DNA from: Hyphomicrobiales bacterium
Lineage (GTDB): Bacteria > Pseudomonadota > Alphaproteobacteria > Rhizobiales > Beijerinckiaceae
Length of the DNA stretch: 64,000 nucleotides
Direction of reading: 5' to 3'
Assembly: GCA_019237205.1 (NCBI GenBank)
Contig: JAFAHO010000403.1
Span: 1-64,000, forward strand
The translations under genes were made by a program, and so were the position numbers. Position 1 is the stretch's first letter, and every line of letters starts with the position of its first letter. The notes under the pieces were generated by a model that saw only the letters and a list, made by a program, of their open reading frames with translations, ran no database searches and was not told the origin of the DNA. This document shows positions 1-11,193 of the stretch, in pieces.

Positions 1-190
1 TATCCCGCACCCAAGTCAGCGCGCGAATCCACGCCGCCTGCCGCTCGAACGCGACGCGTGCTAGCACTTCGGGATCGTCGCTCGCGCCCGCCGGCAGGTG
101 AATCGCGAACGCATCCAGCAGGTCCGCGCCCACATAAAGCGGCGCCAACACGCTTTCGGACGGTATGGGCACCGCATGGGCTTCGATCAT
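1..190 (-). CDS. Partial CDS, DUF2867-like protein (5' end only; continues off the left edge)
   Basis: Reverse-strand translation from ATG at 190 gives MIEAHAVPIPSESVLAPLYVGADLLDAFAIHLPAGASDDPEVLARVAFERQAAWIRALTWVRD, resembling DUF2867 N-termini. Confidence 0.55.
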   Translation of the reverse strand, partial: MIEAHAVPIPSESVLAPLYVGADLLDAFAIHLPAGASDDPEVLARVAFERQAAWIRALTWVRD

Positions 191-467
191 GCCGCAAATC
201 TTTTCCAAAGGGCCTTCAGGGGGTGATGAAGGCAAACAAGATGCCCGAAGATGCTGCGCGCCGTGCCGTCTCGTCAGGCCTAAAGAGGTCGGAATCAAGA
301 ATGAGTTTTAAGAGGCGCTTTCGGGACGTTCGGCGGCGTTCGGCTCGCCGCCACGAAAACGATGTCGATGCGGCGGGCGCTAGACATTAAATTCTCTGCG
401 CGATCAGCACACCTCGGGCCATTCGCCCGGGAACAACGGGTGGGTCTGACCACGCCCTTCCTGCCGG

Positions 468-1301
468 CTAAAGCTTCGGCTTCCAGTCGTTCGCTCTCTG
501 CTGGGCTCTGGCCGTTTGAGCGGCCGTCAAGTAGGTCGCCGCTTCATCACGTAACCTCGCCGCCAGATCACGAATGGCGATGTCTGAGGCGCGCGCGGCC
601 AAACTGAACCAAAGGGTCGCTTGCTCGCAGTCCCGCGGCACGCCATCAGCCTGAAGATAAAGACGACCGAGTTGGATCTGCGCGCCGGGATCCCCCTGGT
701 CGGCGGCCTCGCGGAGCCAAACAATCGCCTGTGCGTAATCCTTGGGCACGCCTTGGCCTTCGGCATACATTTCACCGACGGCTGCTTGCGCAGCGATGTT
801 GCCCTGGTCCGCGGCCTTGCGGAACCACATGGCGGCCAGCGCATAGTCCTGCGGCACGCCTTCGCCACGACAATACATTTTGCCAAGGCCGAACTGCGCG
901 ACAGCATTGCCCTGGGCCGCGGCCTTGCGAAACCAAGCTGAAGCCTGCGCGAAGTCCTGCGTCACGCCTAAGCCCTCGTAGTAGATCCTGCCAAGGTAGG
1001 CCTGCGCAGGGGCGTCGCCCTGTTCCGCCACTTTTTGGAACCACGCGTCAATCAGCGGGGGCGATCCAATCCCAAACAGGCCTTTCGCAAAGGTTTTGAT
1101 CGGGTCAAGCATGTGGACGCGCAATAATCCAGCCCACGTGTGCGGACTTCCCACGCGTTGTTCTCGTCGAACGGGAAGCGCGCTCTCCTCTTCTGAGCTG
1201 TATTGGCTGAAGTCGACAGACGAATCTGATCGCGGATATAACCACGCCCGAGAAACGCCGAGCTTTTCATGCTTAATCGCGGTCAGACGAGCCATGTTCA
1301 A
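468..1301 (-). CDS. Sel1-like (SLR) tetratricopeptide repeat protein
   Basis: Repeated A.a.yLGriY.eGlGV.qDfaqA..Wf.kAA.QG units, about 4-5 Sel1 repeats. Confidence 0.85.
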   Translation of the reverse strand: MNMARLTAIKHEKLGVSRAWLYPRSDSSVDFSQYSSEEESALPVRREQRVGSPHTWAGLLRVHMLDPIKTFAKGLFGIGSPPLIDAWFQKVAEQGDAPAQAYLGRIYYEGLGVTQDFAQASAWFRKAAAQGNAVAQFGLGKMYCRGEGVPQDYALAAMWFRKAADQGNIAAQAAVGEMYAEGQGVPKDYAQAIVWLREAADQGDPGAQIQLGRLYLQADGVPRDCEQATLWFSLAARASDIAIRDLAARLRDEAATYLTAAQTARAQQRANDWKPKL

Positions 1302-1973
1302 CCTCTAATCCAGCCCCGCTCTCCTTCTTAACGTCTTCCTGACGTCGAAACCTCGACCCACGACGTTCGACCCGCTGCAACGTCCGCTGTTTCCTTTGTC
1401 AACATAGACTCCGCACGAGGCCGAAAGTAGGCTCTTTTCGGGAAATGTCTAGGCTTGAATTCAACCTCTGACTAAGCCGCGTCAATATAAAAGCTAGTCA
1501 TTGTCGTAATTTAGTCATTTCGGGGTCACTTAGGCGTTCTAAATCCGTTGCGTCACATCGTTAACTTAGCTTTACATCGTTGACTCAATTGCAACAGTGT
1601 GCAGTGTAAACGGCAGGCGACGGGGCGCCAAGTGGCAAATATGGCGAGATCATAACATGAACGGAGCGGAGTCCGCCCGGTCTCCCGTCGTGATCCGCTC
1701 ATTACCGCTTAACGCCGCAATCAGGCCCCTGGCGGTTAGAAGCGCGGTCTGTCTTTTCGCCGCTCGCCGCGATCTTAGACGCCTTCCGTCAAGCGCCGCC
1801 TATCCTCGCAACAATATTTGCCTCGCACGCGAGACGGCCTCCTCGGCGCTCGCGGGCGCTACCAGAGGCGGGCCTCAAATTGTGTTGCGATCCGGTGGGG
1901 ACTCGACGGCGTCGGATCGAATGTCCCGCATGGATTATGAGGAGCGGCGTTACCTCCGACTCTGGCGCGCCTC

Positions 1974-2795
1974 GTGACGAACGTGAGGCGATCGTCGGTG
2001 AAACTCACTTTGGGGCTTATCGTCTCTGCTCTGACAGTCGGCGCCCTGATGGCCGCGGCTTTAGATTTCCTCTTGGCAGGGGCGCCTCGCCAAACGCTTT
2101 GGCGCGCTGTTCAGGCCTGCATCGTGGATTACAGGCTCACCGGCGCGGCCTTTCCGTGCCTGCAAGTGAACCTGGCCGGCGGACAGGAGCGGGGGTACGT
2201 GCTGATACGCGCGCCTTTTGGCAGGCGCGAGGTGGTTCTGGCGCCGACGCGAAAAGTGGTTGGAGTTGAGGATCCATGGCTACAACTACCCGACGCGCCG
2301 AACTATTTCGAGGACGCCTGGCGCGCGCGGTCGCTTCTTGAACGCCCGGATCAAAAGCCCGCGGCCGGCGATTTCGCGCTCGCGGTCAATCCGGCTGTCA
2401 TGCGACGGCAGGACCAACTGCACATACACTTGGGTTGCCTCTTCCCGGACGAGAAGCGTGCGGTGGAGTCATTCGCGGCGCGATTGCAGATAGGCGAGTG
2501 GTCGCGTGTCCCCACCATCATTTACGACGCGGAGTTCTGGGGGCTGCGGCTCGGGCGAGCGGGTCTCGCGGGCGCCAACCCGTTTCGCCTTGCGGCTGAA
2601 GGGCCCGCTGGCAAGGATGGAGGTCGATCAGGTTTGATGATCGTGGTCGCCGCGCCGCGCCTCGCCGGCGAAGATCAATGGCTGATTCTGGCCACTAACC
2701 TCGTCGGGTCCGGAACGTACACCGACATCGCCGCGGAGGACATTCTCGATCCTTCGTGCGAACAAAGGTCCGCTACGCAAGGGCGAAGGCTCTAG
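1974..2795 (+). CDS. cdh: CDP-diacylglycerol pyrophosphatase (Cdh family)
   Basis: Matches the recalled Cdh pattern: C..v.pn..GYVlir, APNYFEDAWRAR, and the HIT-like DQLHIHLGCLFPD motif. Confidence 0.75.
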   Translation: MTNVRRSSVKLTLGLIVSALTVGALMAAALDFLLAGAPRQTLWRAVQACIVDYRLTGAAFPCLQVNLAGGQERGYVLIRAPFGRREVVLAPTRKVVGVEDPWLQLPDAPNYFEDAWRARSLLERPDQKPAAGDFALAVNPAVMRRQDQLHIHLGCLFPDEKRAVESFAARLQIGEWSRVPTIIYDAEFWGLRLGRAGLAGANPFRLAAEGPAGKDGGRSGLMIVVAAPRLAGEDQWLILATNLVGSGTYTDIAAEDILDPSCEQRSATQGRRL

Positions 2796-2989
2796 CGGGG
2801 GAAGAACCGAATCGAGATAGACGAGATTGAGCGGCGCCGCGGTCCCCGCGGCGCCGCAGAGAATGGATGAGGCAAGGCGCTCGAAGACTTGGCTTTGTTT
2901 GCTGTTCGCCGACACTCAGGCGCGCGGCAAACCGCCGACAGTTCCTCCTCCCAAGCCAGAAGACCATTGCGCAACCGACATTCGGATCC

Positions 2990-4189
2990 TTACTGCTTAT
3001 CAATATCCAAACGGAGTTGACCCCATCGGCTGTTTTGACCAGGCGCGGTCAGTTGCCTACCTAAGCGTCGTCCAGGATTTTCAATGAATTCATAAGTCAC
3101 TGTCGCCACGAGCAGCACCAAAAGTATTATTCCAATCAGGACAATATCTCCCACCCACGGATTCATTATCATTGTAATCCTCTGAGTGCGCGGATCAGTT
3201 AAAACGGGAATTTTAAAAAAACGCTTGAGAATAATTGTTACCGACAACATCGTTAATAGTTGCACCATGTATATTGAATATGATATTTTCCCAAGATATT
3301 GAATTGATCTGAGCCGCAAGAGTCGCGCTATAGGGCCCTTGTCTCTTTGAAGCAAGGCGATGGCAGCGATAAATAGCGGAATGACCAGGACGACACTCGA
3401 TCCGGTAGCGAGGGACATCAACGCAATTGCTGCGACGACCACTGCGACCTCGGCCAGTTGCAGGACCCTGTCCGGAACGGCGCCTGAAATGAATGACCCG
3501 ATGAAAATGATCGACGATCCGAGAAAGAAACCGGCAACGCAGCGCGCGCCGCCCCAATCATAAGTGATATCTAGATTACCAAAGTTGACCGCAAGCGCGC
3601 AATAAACGGCGCCTGAGAACACGGGCGCGACAACTGAGAAAACTACACTCCGGGTCACGCCGGTCAATGTCAGAAATCCAAAAGCGACGTAGGCGAAGAA
3701 CTCACAACTGATGCTCCAGCTCGGCAAATTCCATGAGAGTTCGTTGAGTGTATGCAATCCCTGAACCAAAAAAATATTTGCAACAAGCGCAGAGTAAGTA
3801 GTCGTGTTTGTGAATGGCAGTTGTTCAGACGAATACCCCATGCCTTGGACCGCAAGCTTGGCGAACTCCATGCAGACCAGCACGACTAGAACCGCAAAAT
3901 GGAGTGGATATACGCGACAAAACCGCAACCACAGAAATCTTTTGAACCTTTCGAAAGTTACGACATCATTCGCGTAATTATGAAATATGACGATACCGGA
4001 CAGAAGGAAAAACACATCGACGGCGAGATACCCGTTGCCAACGAACTTGTTGCCTGTCAAATGCGTCGGCCAGCCTACATGATAGAAGATCACGAGCAGC
4101 GCAGCCAAACCTCGTAGACCGTCCAGTGCAACAAAGCGGCGGCGCGTACTTGTCAAAGACGCCTGTGGCGTTGCCGTAAACCATGTCAT
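2990..4189 (-). CDS. Acyltransferase 3 family membrane protein (O-acetyltransferase type)
   Basis: N-terminal RRFVALDGLRGLAALLVIFYHVGW and about 10 hydrophobic segments typical of acyltransferase_3. Confidence 0.88.
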   Translation of the reverse strand: MTWFTATPQASLTSTRRRFVALDGLRGLAALLVIFYHVGWPTHLTGNKFVGNGYLAVDVFFLLSGIVIFHNYANDVVTFERFKRFLWLRFCRVYPLHFAVLVVLVCMEFAKLAVQGMGYSSEQLPFTNTTTYSALVANIFLVQGLHTLNELSWNLPSWSISCEFFAYVAFGFLTLTGVTRSVVFSVVAPVFSGAVYCALAVNFGNLDITYDWGGARCVAGFFLGSSIIFIGSFISGAVPDRVLQLAEVAVVVAAIALMSLATGSSVVLVIPLFIAAIALLQRDKGPIARLLRLRSIQYLGKISYSIYMVQLLTMLSVTIILKRFFKIPVLTDPRTQRITMIMNPWVGDIVLIGIILLVLLVATVTYEFIENPGRRLGRQLTAPGQNSRWGQLRLDIDKQ

Positions 4190-4502
4190 TGTAAAGAGCC
4201 TTTACGGCGCGAGTTATCGAAGCAAATTGACAAGATGAGCAGGACGGTTCGGTGATCAGCGCCGGACACGGCATCCGCTGGTTTGGCGCATGGTTTCGAC
4301 GCCTGGGGAAGGGAATAAGGATTGTTCCGGCATGTCAAGCGCCAGACAGCGCGCTCCTCCGCGGGTGGTCCGGCCAGCGTCCCGGCACCAACAAAGGGTC
4401 TTGACTGTGCACCAATTTTGAGGAGCGCTGCCGGAGACGCTGGCCAGCTCCTACGGGCCGGCCTATTCTTCTTGTCGGCTCGCGCATCGGAGATTTCTCT
4501 TA

Positions 4503-5252
4503 ATGGCCAAAAAGAGCGCGCTCCTTGCTGCTCGGCCCGAGGCTGCCGCCGGCGGCATTCTTCGAGACGACGGGGAGATCCATTTCTATACGCGGGTCAA
4601 CGCCCTTTTGCGCCCGGAAATGACGGTGGTCGACTATGGCGCCGGGCGGGGCGCCGTCTTCGATAGCGGAGAGTTCATTTATCGAGAAGCCTTGGCCAAG
4701 CTGCAAGGAAAGGTCCGAAAGGTCATCGGCGTCGACGTCGACGACGGCGTTCTGCAACATCCTTTTCTCGACGAGAGACATGTGATCGAGGTCGGAGGTT
4801 CGATCCCTGTGGCGGATCAATCTGTCGATCTTGTGTTAGCCCACTGGGTGTTCGAACACGTGCAGGGCCCCGCTCAACTCGCCGAGGAATTGTGGCGCAT
4901 TCTGAAGCCGGGCGGCTGGATATGCGCTCGAACGCCGCATCGATGGAGCTATGTCGGAATCGCAACCCGCCTATTCCCCGAAAACCTCCAAAAGGGGTTG
5001 CTTCGCCACGTCAAGCCGGGGTTCCCGTCCCAAGACAAGTTCCCGACGGCCTACCGGCTGAACTCTCAATCGGCGCTTGCAAGATATTTTCCAACCTCGA
5101 AGTGGGAGAATTATTCGTATGGGCTTAACTCGACGCCTCGGTATGATTTTGGAAGCCGGTTCGTCCTTTCGGCGCTCAGCGCGTTTCAGGCGGTCGCGTG
5201 GCCCAAGGTCGATCTGATCGTGCTCCTCCGCAAGAAGCAATCCGGCGCCTAA
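4503..5252 (+). CDS. Class I SAM-dependent methyltransferase
   Basis: VVDYGAGRGAV, SVDLVLAHWVFEHVQGP and LKPGGWICARTPH motifs of methyltransferase_11/25. Confidence 0.8.
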   Translation: MAKKSALLAARPEAAAGGILRDDGEIHFYTRVNALLRPEMTVVDYGAGRGAVFDSGEFIYREALAKLQGKVRKVIGVDVDDGVLQHPFLDERHVIEVGGSIPVADQSVDLVLAHWVFEHVQGPAQLAEELWRILKPGGWICARTPHRWSYVGIATRLFPENLQKGLLRHVKPGFPSQDKFPTAYRLNSQSALARYFPTSKWENYSYGLNSTPRYDFGSRFVLSALSAFQAVAWPKVDLIVLLRKKQSGA

Positions 5253-5417
5253 TCGCTGCCAGCAATCCTCAAAGCTCGAGGCGCGGACTTATACCAAAGG
5301 CCCCGTTGGCTGACTCACGTCGGCCGAGGCGCTTCGGCTGGCGCACCACGCCCAGTCTCGTCATGCCCGAGAACATCAGGCCGATCCGGCTTCCCTCGCG
5401 CGCGCCCGAAACCGGCG

Positions 5418-6599
5418 TCACGCCGCAACGTCGGCGACGACCGTGTCGAGCAGCGGCGCGCCCATCGGGGTGACGCGGATGCGACCGCGCGCGTCGAGTT
5501 CGATGAAGCCGTCCTCGACGAGGCTCTTGATGCGGTCGCGATCGATCTCGCGCCCGCTTAAGCGTTCAAACCGTCGGGGATCGACCCCCTCCCGCAGCCT
5601 CAAGCCCATCAGCAGAAACTCGTCGCCCTGCTCTTCGCGGCTCAAGGGCGTGTTCTCGACGAGGCCGTGGCCTTCGGTCTCGACCTGCGTCAGCCACATC
5701 TCGGGGTGGCGTTCGGTCTCCTGGGCGAGCCGGCCCTTGGGCGTCGCGAGCCGTCCATGCGCGCCCGGTCCCACGCCGGCATATTCGCCGTAGCGCCAGT
5801 AGATCAGGTTGTGGCGGCTCTCGCCGCCGGGGCGCGCGTGATTGGAGACTTCATAGGCCGGAAGTCCGCGCGCCTCCGTCAGCTCGCGAGCGGCCGAGAA
5901 CAGGGCGAGCGCCAAGTCTTCGTCAGGGAGCTGCAATTTGCCGGCGTCTCGCAGACGCTCGAAGATCGTGTCGGGCTCGATCGTCAGCTGATAAAGCGAG
6001 AGATGGTCGCCCACGAAATCAAGCGCGCGCTTGAGCTCGGACCGCCAGTCGGACTCGGTCTGCCCGGGCCGGGCATAGACGAGGTCGAAGGTGAAGCGGG
6101 GAAAGAGCGAAGCCGCGAGCTTGACCGCCTCCAGCGCCTCGGCTGCCGTGTGCCGGCGGCCGAGCGTCTTGAGGGCGGCGTCGCTCAGCGACTGCACGCC
6201 GACCGACAGGCGGTTGACCCCGGCGGCGCGATAGCCGCGAAACCGCCCGGCCTCGACGCTGGTCGGATTGGCCTCGAGCGTGATCTCCGCTTCGGGATCG
6301 AGCCGCCATTTCCCGGCGATTGCGTCGATGACGCCCTGGACGGTCTGCGGACGCATCAGCGAGGGCGTGCCGCCGCCGAAGAACACCGAAGCGACGGTTC
6401 GACCGGGGGCGAGCGCCGCCCGATGGGCGATCTCGGCCTTGAAGGCCGCCAGATATCGCTCCTCGTCGATCGGCGCGCCGCGAACGTGGCTGTTGAAGTC
6501 GCAATAGGGGCACTTCGACAGGCAAAACGGCCAATGGACGTAGACCCCGAACCCGGGGTCGGCGTCGGGCGCCGGGCGCGCAATCTGGTCCCGAATCAT
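5418..6599 (-). CDS. hemW: Radical SAM family heme chaperone HemW
   Basis: GFGVYVHWPFCLSKCPYCDFNSH radical SAM CxxxCxxC and FFGGGTPSLM motifs. Confidence 0.92.
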   Translation of the reverse strand: MIRDQIARPAPDADPGFGVYVHWPFCLSKCPYCDFNSHVRGAPIDEERYLAAFKAEIAHRAALAPGRTVASVFFGGGTPSLMRPQTVQGVIDAIAGKWRLDPEAEITLEANPTSVEAGRFRGYRAAGVNRLSVGVQSLSDAALKTLGRRHTAAEALEAVKLAASLFPRFTFDLVYARPGQTESDWRSELKRALDFVGDHLSLYQLTIEPDTIFERLRDAGKLQLPDEDLALALFSAARELTEARGLPAYEVSNHARPGGESRHNLIYWRYGEYAGVGPGAHGRLATPKGRLAQETERHPEMWLTQVETEGHGLVENTPLSREEQGDEFLLMGLRLREGVDPRRFERLSGREIDRDRIKSLVEDGFIELDARGRIRVTPMGAPLLDTVVADVAA

Positions 6600-6652
6600 G
6601 CGCCCTTATGCCAGCGAACGGCCCGTCACGCCAGCGAGCCGACATTCAATCG

Positions 6653-7033
<381 letters not shown>

Positions 7034-7105
7034 CTAAGACGGAGGCGTCCCTGGCGCAAGGCCGAATTCGCAACCAGGCAAGGGTTTTGGGGAAGGTCCG
7101 AGCAA

Positions 7106-7182
7106 TGGTAGCGGGACCCGGACTCGAACCGGGGACCTACGGATTATGATTCCGCCGCTCTAACCAGCTGAGCTATCCCGCC
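7106..7182 (-). tRNA. tRNA-Met (anticodon CAT, elongator type)
   Basis: Reverse complement GGCGGGATAGCTCAGCTGGTTAGAGCGGCGGAATCATAATCCGTAGGTCCCCGGTTCGAGTCCGGGTCCCGCTACCA folds as a cloverleaf; anticodon loop ATCATAA; encoded CCA. Confidence 0.93.
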
Positions 7183-7278
7183 GCATCGACCGCACGAGGC
7201 GCCGCCTTTCGGGCGAAGCGGCGGTATAATGAGGCGCTCATGAGCCTGTCAAGGCGAGCCGCACGGTTGCTTACACGG

Positions 7279-8373
7279 TTACTCTGAGGCCGGCGATTCG
7301 GGGAAGATGCGCGTCACGTGGCCCATCTTGCGGTCGGGGCGGATTTCGAGCTTGCCGTAAAGATGCAGGCAGAGGTCGGGCTGGGCCAGGATGTCGCGCC
7401 ATTCCGCCGCGTCCTCGCCGATCAAATTGTGCATTTCGGCGCGGCCGCGTCGCGTCGGCGCGCCCAGCGGCCAGCCGGCGATCGCGCGCATGTGCTGCTC
7501 GAATTGGGACGTCTGCGCGCCCTCGAGCGTCCAGTGAGCCGAATTGTGGACGCGCGGCGCGATCTCGTTGACGACGAGTCCCTCGCGGCCCTGCCGGTCT
7601 CTGGTCACGAACAGTTCGACCGCGAGCACGCCGACATAGTCGAGCGCCTCCAGGACCGTGCTCGCGATTCGCCTGGCCTCCAGTTCCGTCTCGGCGCTGA
7701 CGCGCGCCGGCGCGCGGGTCCTGGCCAGGATGTGCTTCTCATGCTCGTTCTCGCTGAGGTCGAAGGCGACGATCTCCCCCTCCAGGCTGCGCGCGGCGAC
7801 GACCGACGCCTCGCGCTCGAAGGCCACGAAGCTTTCGAGGATCATCGGCGCCGAGCCCAGCGCGCGGTGGACCGCGGCGACGTTCGAGCCCTCGCGGATC
7901 AGCGACTGGCCTTTGCCGTCGTAGCCGAACCGCCGGGTCTTCAAAATCGCCGGGCGGCCGAGCTCTGCGACCGCGCGGGCGAGGGCGCCGGCGTCCTCGA
8001 CCCCGACGAAGGCCGCGGTTTTCATGCCCAGATCGCGCAGGAACTTCTTCTCCGTCAGCCGGTCCTGGGTCAACGCGAGAGCGCGGGCGCCGGGGCGGAC
8101 AGGTACGCGCTCGGCCAAAAATTCGACGGTCTTGACCGGCACGTTCTCGAATTCGTAGGTCGCGACGTCGACCGCTTCGGCGAACCGCGCCAGCGCCTCC
8201 TCGTTCTCGAACGCGGCGACCGTTCGCGCAGCGGCGGCGTCGTAAGCCGGCGCTTCAGCCTCGGGCGCAAAAATGTGGGCGCGCAATCCGACTTTCAGAG
8301 CGGCGATGGCGAGCATGCGCCCGAGCTGGCCGGCCCCGAGGATCCCGATCGTCGCTCCGGGACTGAGGATCAT
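7279..8373 (-). CDS. purK: 5-(carboxyamino)imidazole ribonucleotide synthase
   Basis: [25 protein letters not shown] start, ATP-grasp core and [15 protein letters not shown] motif. Start moved in from the 8484 ORF start because it overlaps the purE stop as ATGA. Confidence 0.93.
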   Translation of the reverse strand: MILSPGATIGILGAGQLGRMLAIAALKVGLRAHIFAPEAEAPAYDAAAARTVAAFENEEALARFAEAVDVATYEFENVPVKTVEFLAERVPVRPGARALALTQDRLTEKKFLRDLGMKTAAFVGVEDAGALARAVAELGRPAILKTRRFGYDGKGQSLIREGSNVAAVHRALGSAPMILESFVAFEREASVVAARSLEGEIVAFDLSENEHEKHILARTRAPARVSAETELEARRIASTVLEALDYVGVLAVELFVTRDRQGREGLVVNEIAPRVHNSAHWTLEGAQTSQFEQHMRAIAGWPLGAPTRRGRAEMHNLIGEDAAEWRDILAQPDLCLHLYGKLEIRPDRKMGHVTRIFPESPASE

Positions 8374-8945
8374 CGCTCTGCCCCCTCCTCGGCGGGGCGC
8401 TCGGCGACCTCCGCCGTACGATCGGCGCGCCAGGCCTCGAGCCGCGCCGCGAGCCCCTCGTCCGAGAGGGCGAGGACCGCGCAAGCAAGAAGCGCAGCGT
8501 TGACCGCTCCCGCTTCGCCAATAGCGAGTGCGCCGACCGGCACGCCTGCCGGCATCTGCACGATCGAGAGCAGGCTGTCCTGGCCCGAGAGCGCCTTGGA
8601 CGGGACCGGCACGCCGAATACCGGCAGCGTCGTGAAAGCCGCAGTCATGCCCGGCAAATGTGCGGCCCCTCCGGCCCCCGCGATGACGACCCTAAAACCC
8701 TGGCTCTTCGCGGCCTTGGCGAAAGCGACGAGCCGGTCGGGCGTGCGATGGGCCGACACGATCCGCGCGTCATATCCGACGCCGAGCGCTTCGAGCGTCT
8801 CTGCGGACCGGCGCATGACCACCCAGTCCGATTGGCTGCCCATAATGATCGCGACAGGCTTCGATGCGCCGTTCACCGGCGCCCCCCTGCAGGCGAAGCG
8901 AGATCCATGAATCCTGCGATTAGAGGAAGGGCGCCGGGGGTGCAA
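8370..8945 (-). CDS. purE: 5-(carboxyamino)imidazole ribonucleotide mutase (true start probably a downstream GTG)
   Basis: [23 protein letters not shown] and [11 protein letters not shown] motifs. Confidence 0.92.
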   Translation of the reverse strand: MHPRRPSSNRRIHGSRFACRGAPVNGASKPVAIIMGSQSDWVVMRRSAETLEALGVGYDARIVSAHRTPDRLVAFAKAAKSQGFRVVIAGAGGAAHLPGMTAAFTTLPVFGVPVPSKALSGQDSLLSIVQMPAGVPVGALAIGEAGAVNAALLACAVLALSDEGLAARLEAWRADRTAEVAERPAEEGAER

Positions 8946-8972
8946 GCGCGCGAGCGAAAGCGGCGGGAATCG

Positions 8973-9182
8973 TTAATGCTTCTCCACCCACTCGTCCCCA
9001 ACCTTCTCGTAAGACCGCTTCACCGCCGCCCAGGCTATGCGGAAAGCCGCTTCCTCCTGGCGAGGATCGTGGGCATGGGCCGCATAGGCGTGGTTGAAGG
9101 CTTCGCGAAAAATGGTCTGTGCGTGCTCGGGCAGATGCGATCGCACCGACGGCGGCAGATCGGCGTTGACGTCATAAGGCAT
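8973..9182 (-). CDS. ChaB family protein
   Basis: MPYDVNADLPPSVRSHLPEHAQTIFREAFNHAY...EEAAFRIAWAAVKRSYEK matches the ChaB domain. Confidence 0.88.
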   Translation of the reverse strand: MPYDVNADLPPSVRSHLPEHAQTIFREAFNHAYAAHAHDPRQEEAAFRIAWAAVKRSYEKVGDEWVEKH

Positions 9183-9192
9183 CCGTCACCCC

Positions 9193-9414
9193 TCAGGCGA
9201 TAATGTCAGGAGTGAGCTGGTCCTCCAGCTGCGAGAGCTTGTCCCGTAGCAAAAGCTTGCGCTTTTTCAGCCTCTGCAGCTGCAACTGATCGGCCTGGCC
9301 GGCGTCGCGCAGAGCCTCGATGGCCGCGTCGAGATCACGATGCTCTTCGCGCAACCGTTCGACTTGGGCGGTGAGCGCCGCGCGCTCCCCAGGCGTGAGC
9401 TCCCTGTCGATCAT
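9193..9414 (-). CDS. YdcH/DUF465 family small protein
   Basis: LREEHRDLDAAIEAL...LQRLKKRKLLLRDKLSQLEDQL, a DUF465 coiled-coil signature. Confidence 0.8.
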   Translation of the reverse strand: MIDRELTPGERAALTAQVERLREEHRDLDAAIEALRDAGQADQLQLQRLKKRKLLLRDKLSQLEDQLTPDIIA

Positions 9415-9703
9415 CTCAAGACCACGCCTTCCGCTCCTCGGCGCCGCTGCGGCCTCTTGAAGGCAGCCGACTATGGGCGCGCCGTTTGGCGGGCGCAAGG
9501 CGCCCGCGTGGGTGAGCAGGCGTTGACGCGCGTCTCGCTGGACGTGCTGTCCCCTTGAGGAATGACGCTGACGCCATGGAAAATTCTTTGCTCAATGTGA
9601 CTGGCTGGCGCGATAATTTGAACGCGAATGAGCCATTTTGACGCTTGCACGGTTCGCTCGTTGTGTCACAATTTCGTCGTTGTGAGCCATAGGGAGCGGT
9701 TCC

Positions 9704-9892
9704 ATGTCGATTGATTCGCATCTCAGCGAGCTGGTGCGCCGTCATCAGGCGATTGAGGAAGCGATAATGGCCGAAGAAAACCACCCGGCGTCAGACGACA
9801 TCAAGGTCCATGAACTGAAGCGAAAAAAACTGCACCTGAAAGATGAAATAGAGCGGCTGAAGCATCAGGCCGAGACGACCGCCGCGCACTAG
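9704..9892 (+). CDS. YdcH/DUF465 family small protein
   Basis: MSIDSHLSELVRRHQAIEEAIMAEENHPASDDIKVHELKRKKLHLKDEIERLKH. Confidence 0.85.
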   Translation: MSIDSHLSELVRRHQAIEEAIMAEENHPASDDIKVHELKRKKLHLKDEIERLKHQAETTAAH

Positions 9893-9939
9893 AGGCGCGG
9901 CGCCGCGGGCCCGAGGGCAAGACGCCGGCGTGAGGGGAA

Positions 9940-11193
9940 CTAGCGGTCCGGAGCAGCGAGGGCGAAACGCCATTCCTCCGTGACGTCTGGGTTGCGCTCA
10001 GTGCGTGCTCGCCCCCTCCCCAGGCGGGCGAGCTCCTCTCGAGAAAGAAGTTGGGCGAGCGCCCAGACTGCGGCGCCCCGCACCAGCGGCGATTCGTCCT
10101 CAAGCCGCTCTCTTGCCACTTCGGCGAGCGAAGGCTCGCTTGAGTTGCCGATCGCGATCAGCACATTGCGCAGAAATCTATCGCGCCCTACGCGTTTGAT
10201 CGGGCCGCCGGCGAAGAGTGCGCGGAATCCGGCGTCGTCGAGACGCCCAAGCTCGGCGAGCGGCGGACCCTCGAGTTCCGCGCGCGCCGCGAGTTTGGCC
10301 TCTCGCCCCGCCTTGGCGAACTTGTTCCATGGGCAGACAGCGAGACAGTCGTCGCAGCCGTAAATTCGGTTTCCCATCCGCGACCGCAGCTCTCGCGGAA
10401 CAGGTCCTCTGTGCTCGATCGTCAGGTAGGAAATGCAGCGCCGCGCGTCGAGCCTGTAGGGCGCGGGAAATGCATTGGTCGGGCAGGCGTCGAGGCAGGC
10501 GCGGCAGGCGCCGCAGTGATCCCGCTCCGGCAGGTCCGGCGAAAGCTCAAGGTCGGTCAGAATGGCGCCGAGGAAGAGCCAGGAACCGAATTCGCGCGAG
10601 ACGAGGTTCGTGTGTTTGCCCTGCCAGCCGATCCCCGCGCGGGCGGCCAGCGGCTTTTCCATGAGCGGAGCCGTGTCGACGAACACCTTGACGTCCGCCT
10701 GCCTCGGCTTTGCCGAGGCGACGAGAAACGCCGCGAGTTGCTTGAGCTTTCCTCTGACGACCTCGTGATAGTCGCGATGGCGCGCATAGACGGAAATCGC
10801 GCCGGCGTCCTTGAGCGAGAGCGCCGCGAGCGGATCGCTGTTCGGGCCGTAGTTGAGGCCAAGCATGACGAGGCTTCGGGCGTCAGGCATCAGGGCGCGC
10901 GGATCGATCCGCCGCTCAAAGCCGTGCTCCATCCAAGCCATGTCGCCATGCGCGCCCTCGCTGAGCCAGGCGGTCAGGCGTTGGCGAGCGTTCTCCGGCG
11001 CCTTGGCGGAGGTGACCCGGCAGGCGTCGAAGCCCAGCGCGCGCGCTTTGGCGCGCAGCGCCCCTAAAAGTCGAGATTGGCGTAAGTCGCGCTCGGCGAC
11101 ATCCCGGGGAGTCGCTCGGCGAGCAGCGGGCGGAACGACGGGCGCGACTTCACCCGCGCATACCAGACCCGGGCCGTTTCGTTCTCCTGCCAC
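9940..11193 (-). CDS. queG: Epoxyqueuosine reductase (true start uncertain; annotated GTG lies inside the upstream gene)
   Basis: [63 protein letters not shown] and [14 protein letters not shown] 4Fe-4S motifs. Confidence 0.92.
   Translation of the reverse strand: MAGERNGPGLVCAGEVAPVVPPAARRATPRDVAERDLRQSRLLGALRAKARALGFDACRVTSAKAPENARQRLTAWLSEGAHGDMAWMEHGFERRIDPRALMPDARSLVMLGLNYGPNSDPLAALSLKDAGAISVYARHRDYHEVVRGKLKQLAAFLVASAKPRQADVKVFVDTAPLMEKPLAARAGIGWQGKHTNLVSREFGSWLFLGAILTDLELSPDLPERDHCGACRACLDACPTNAFPAPYRLDARRCISYLTIEHRGPVPRELRSRMGNRIYGCDDCLAVCPWNKFAKAGREAKLAARAELEGPPLAELGRLDDAGFRALFAGGPIKRVGRDRFLRNVLIAIGNSSEPSLAEVARERLEDESPLVRGAAVWALAQLLSREELARLGRGRARTERNPDVTEEWRFALAAPDR

Noticed and set aside
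7106-7182. tRNA-Ile2 (lysidine) or initiator tRNA-fMet alternatives for the CAT anticodon tRNA
   Set aside because: Acceptor stem pairs fully with G1-U72 rather than the fMet 1:72 mismatch, and the body resembles alphaproteobacterial elongator Met. Ile2 is not strictly excluded without a tRNA identity model.
7318-8910. 530-aa plus-strand ORF
   Set aside because: Antisense to purK and purE, with no domain-like sequence.
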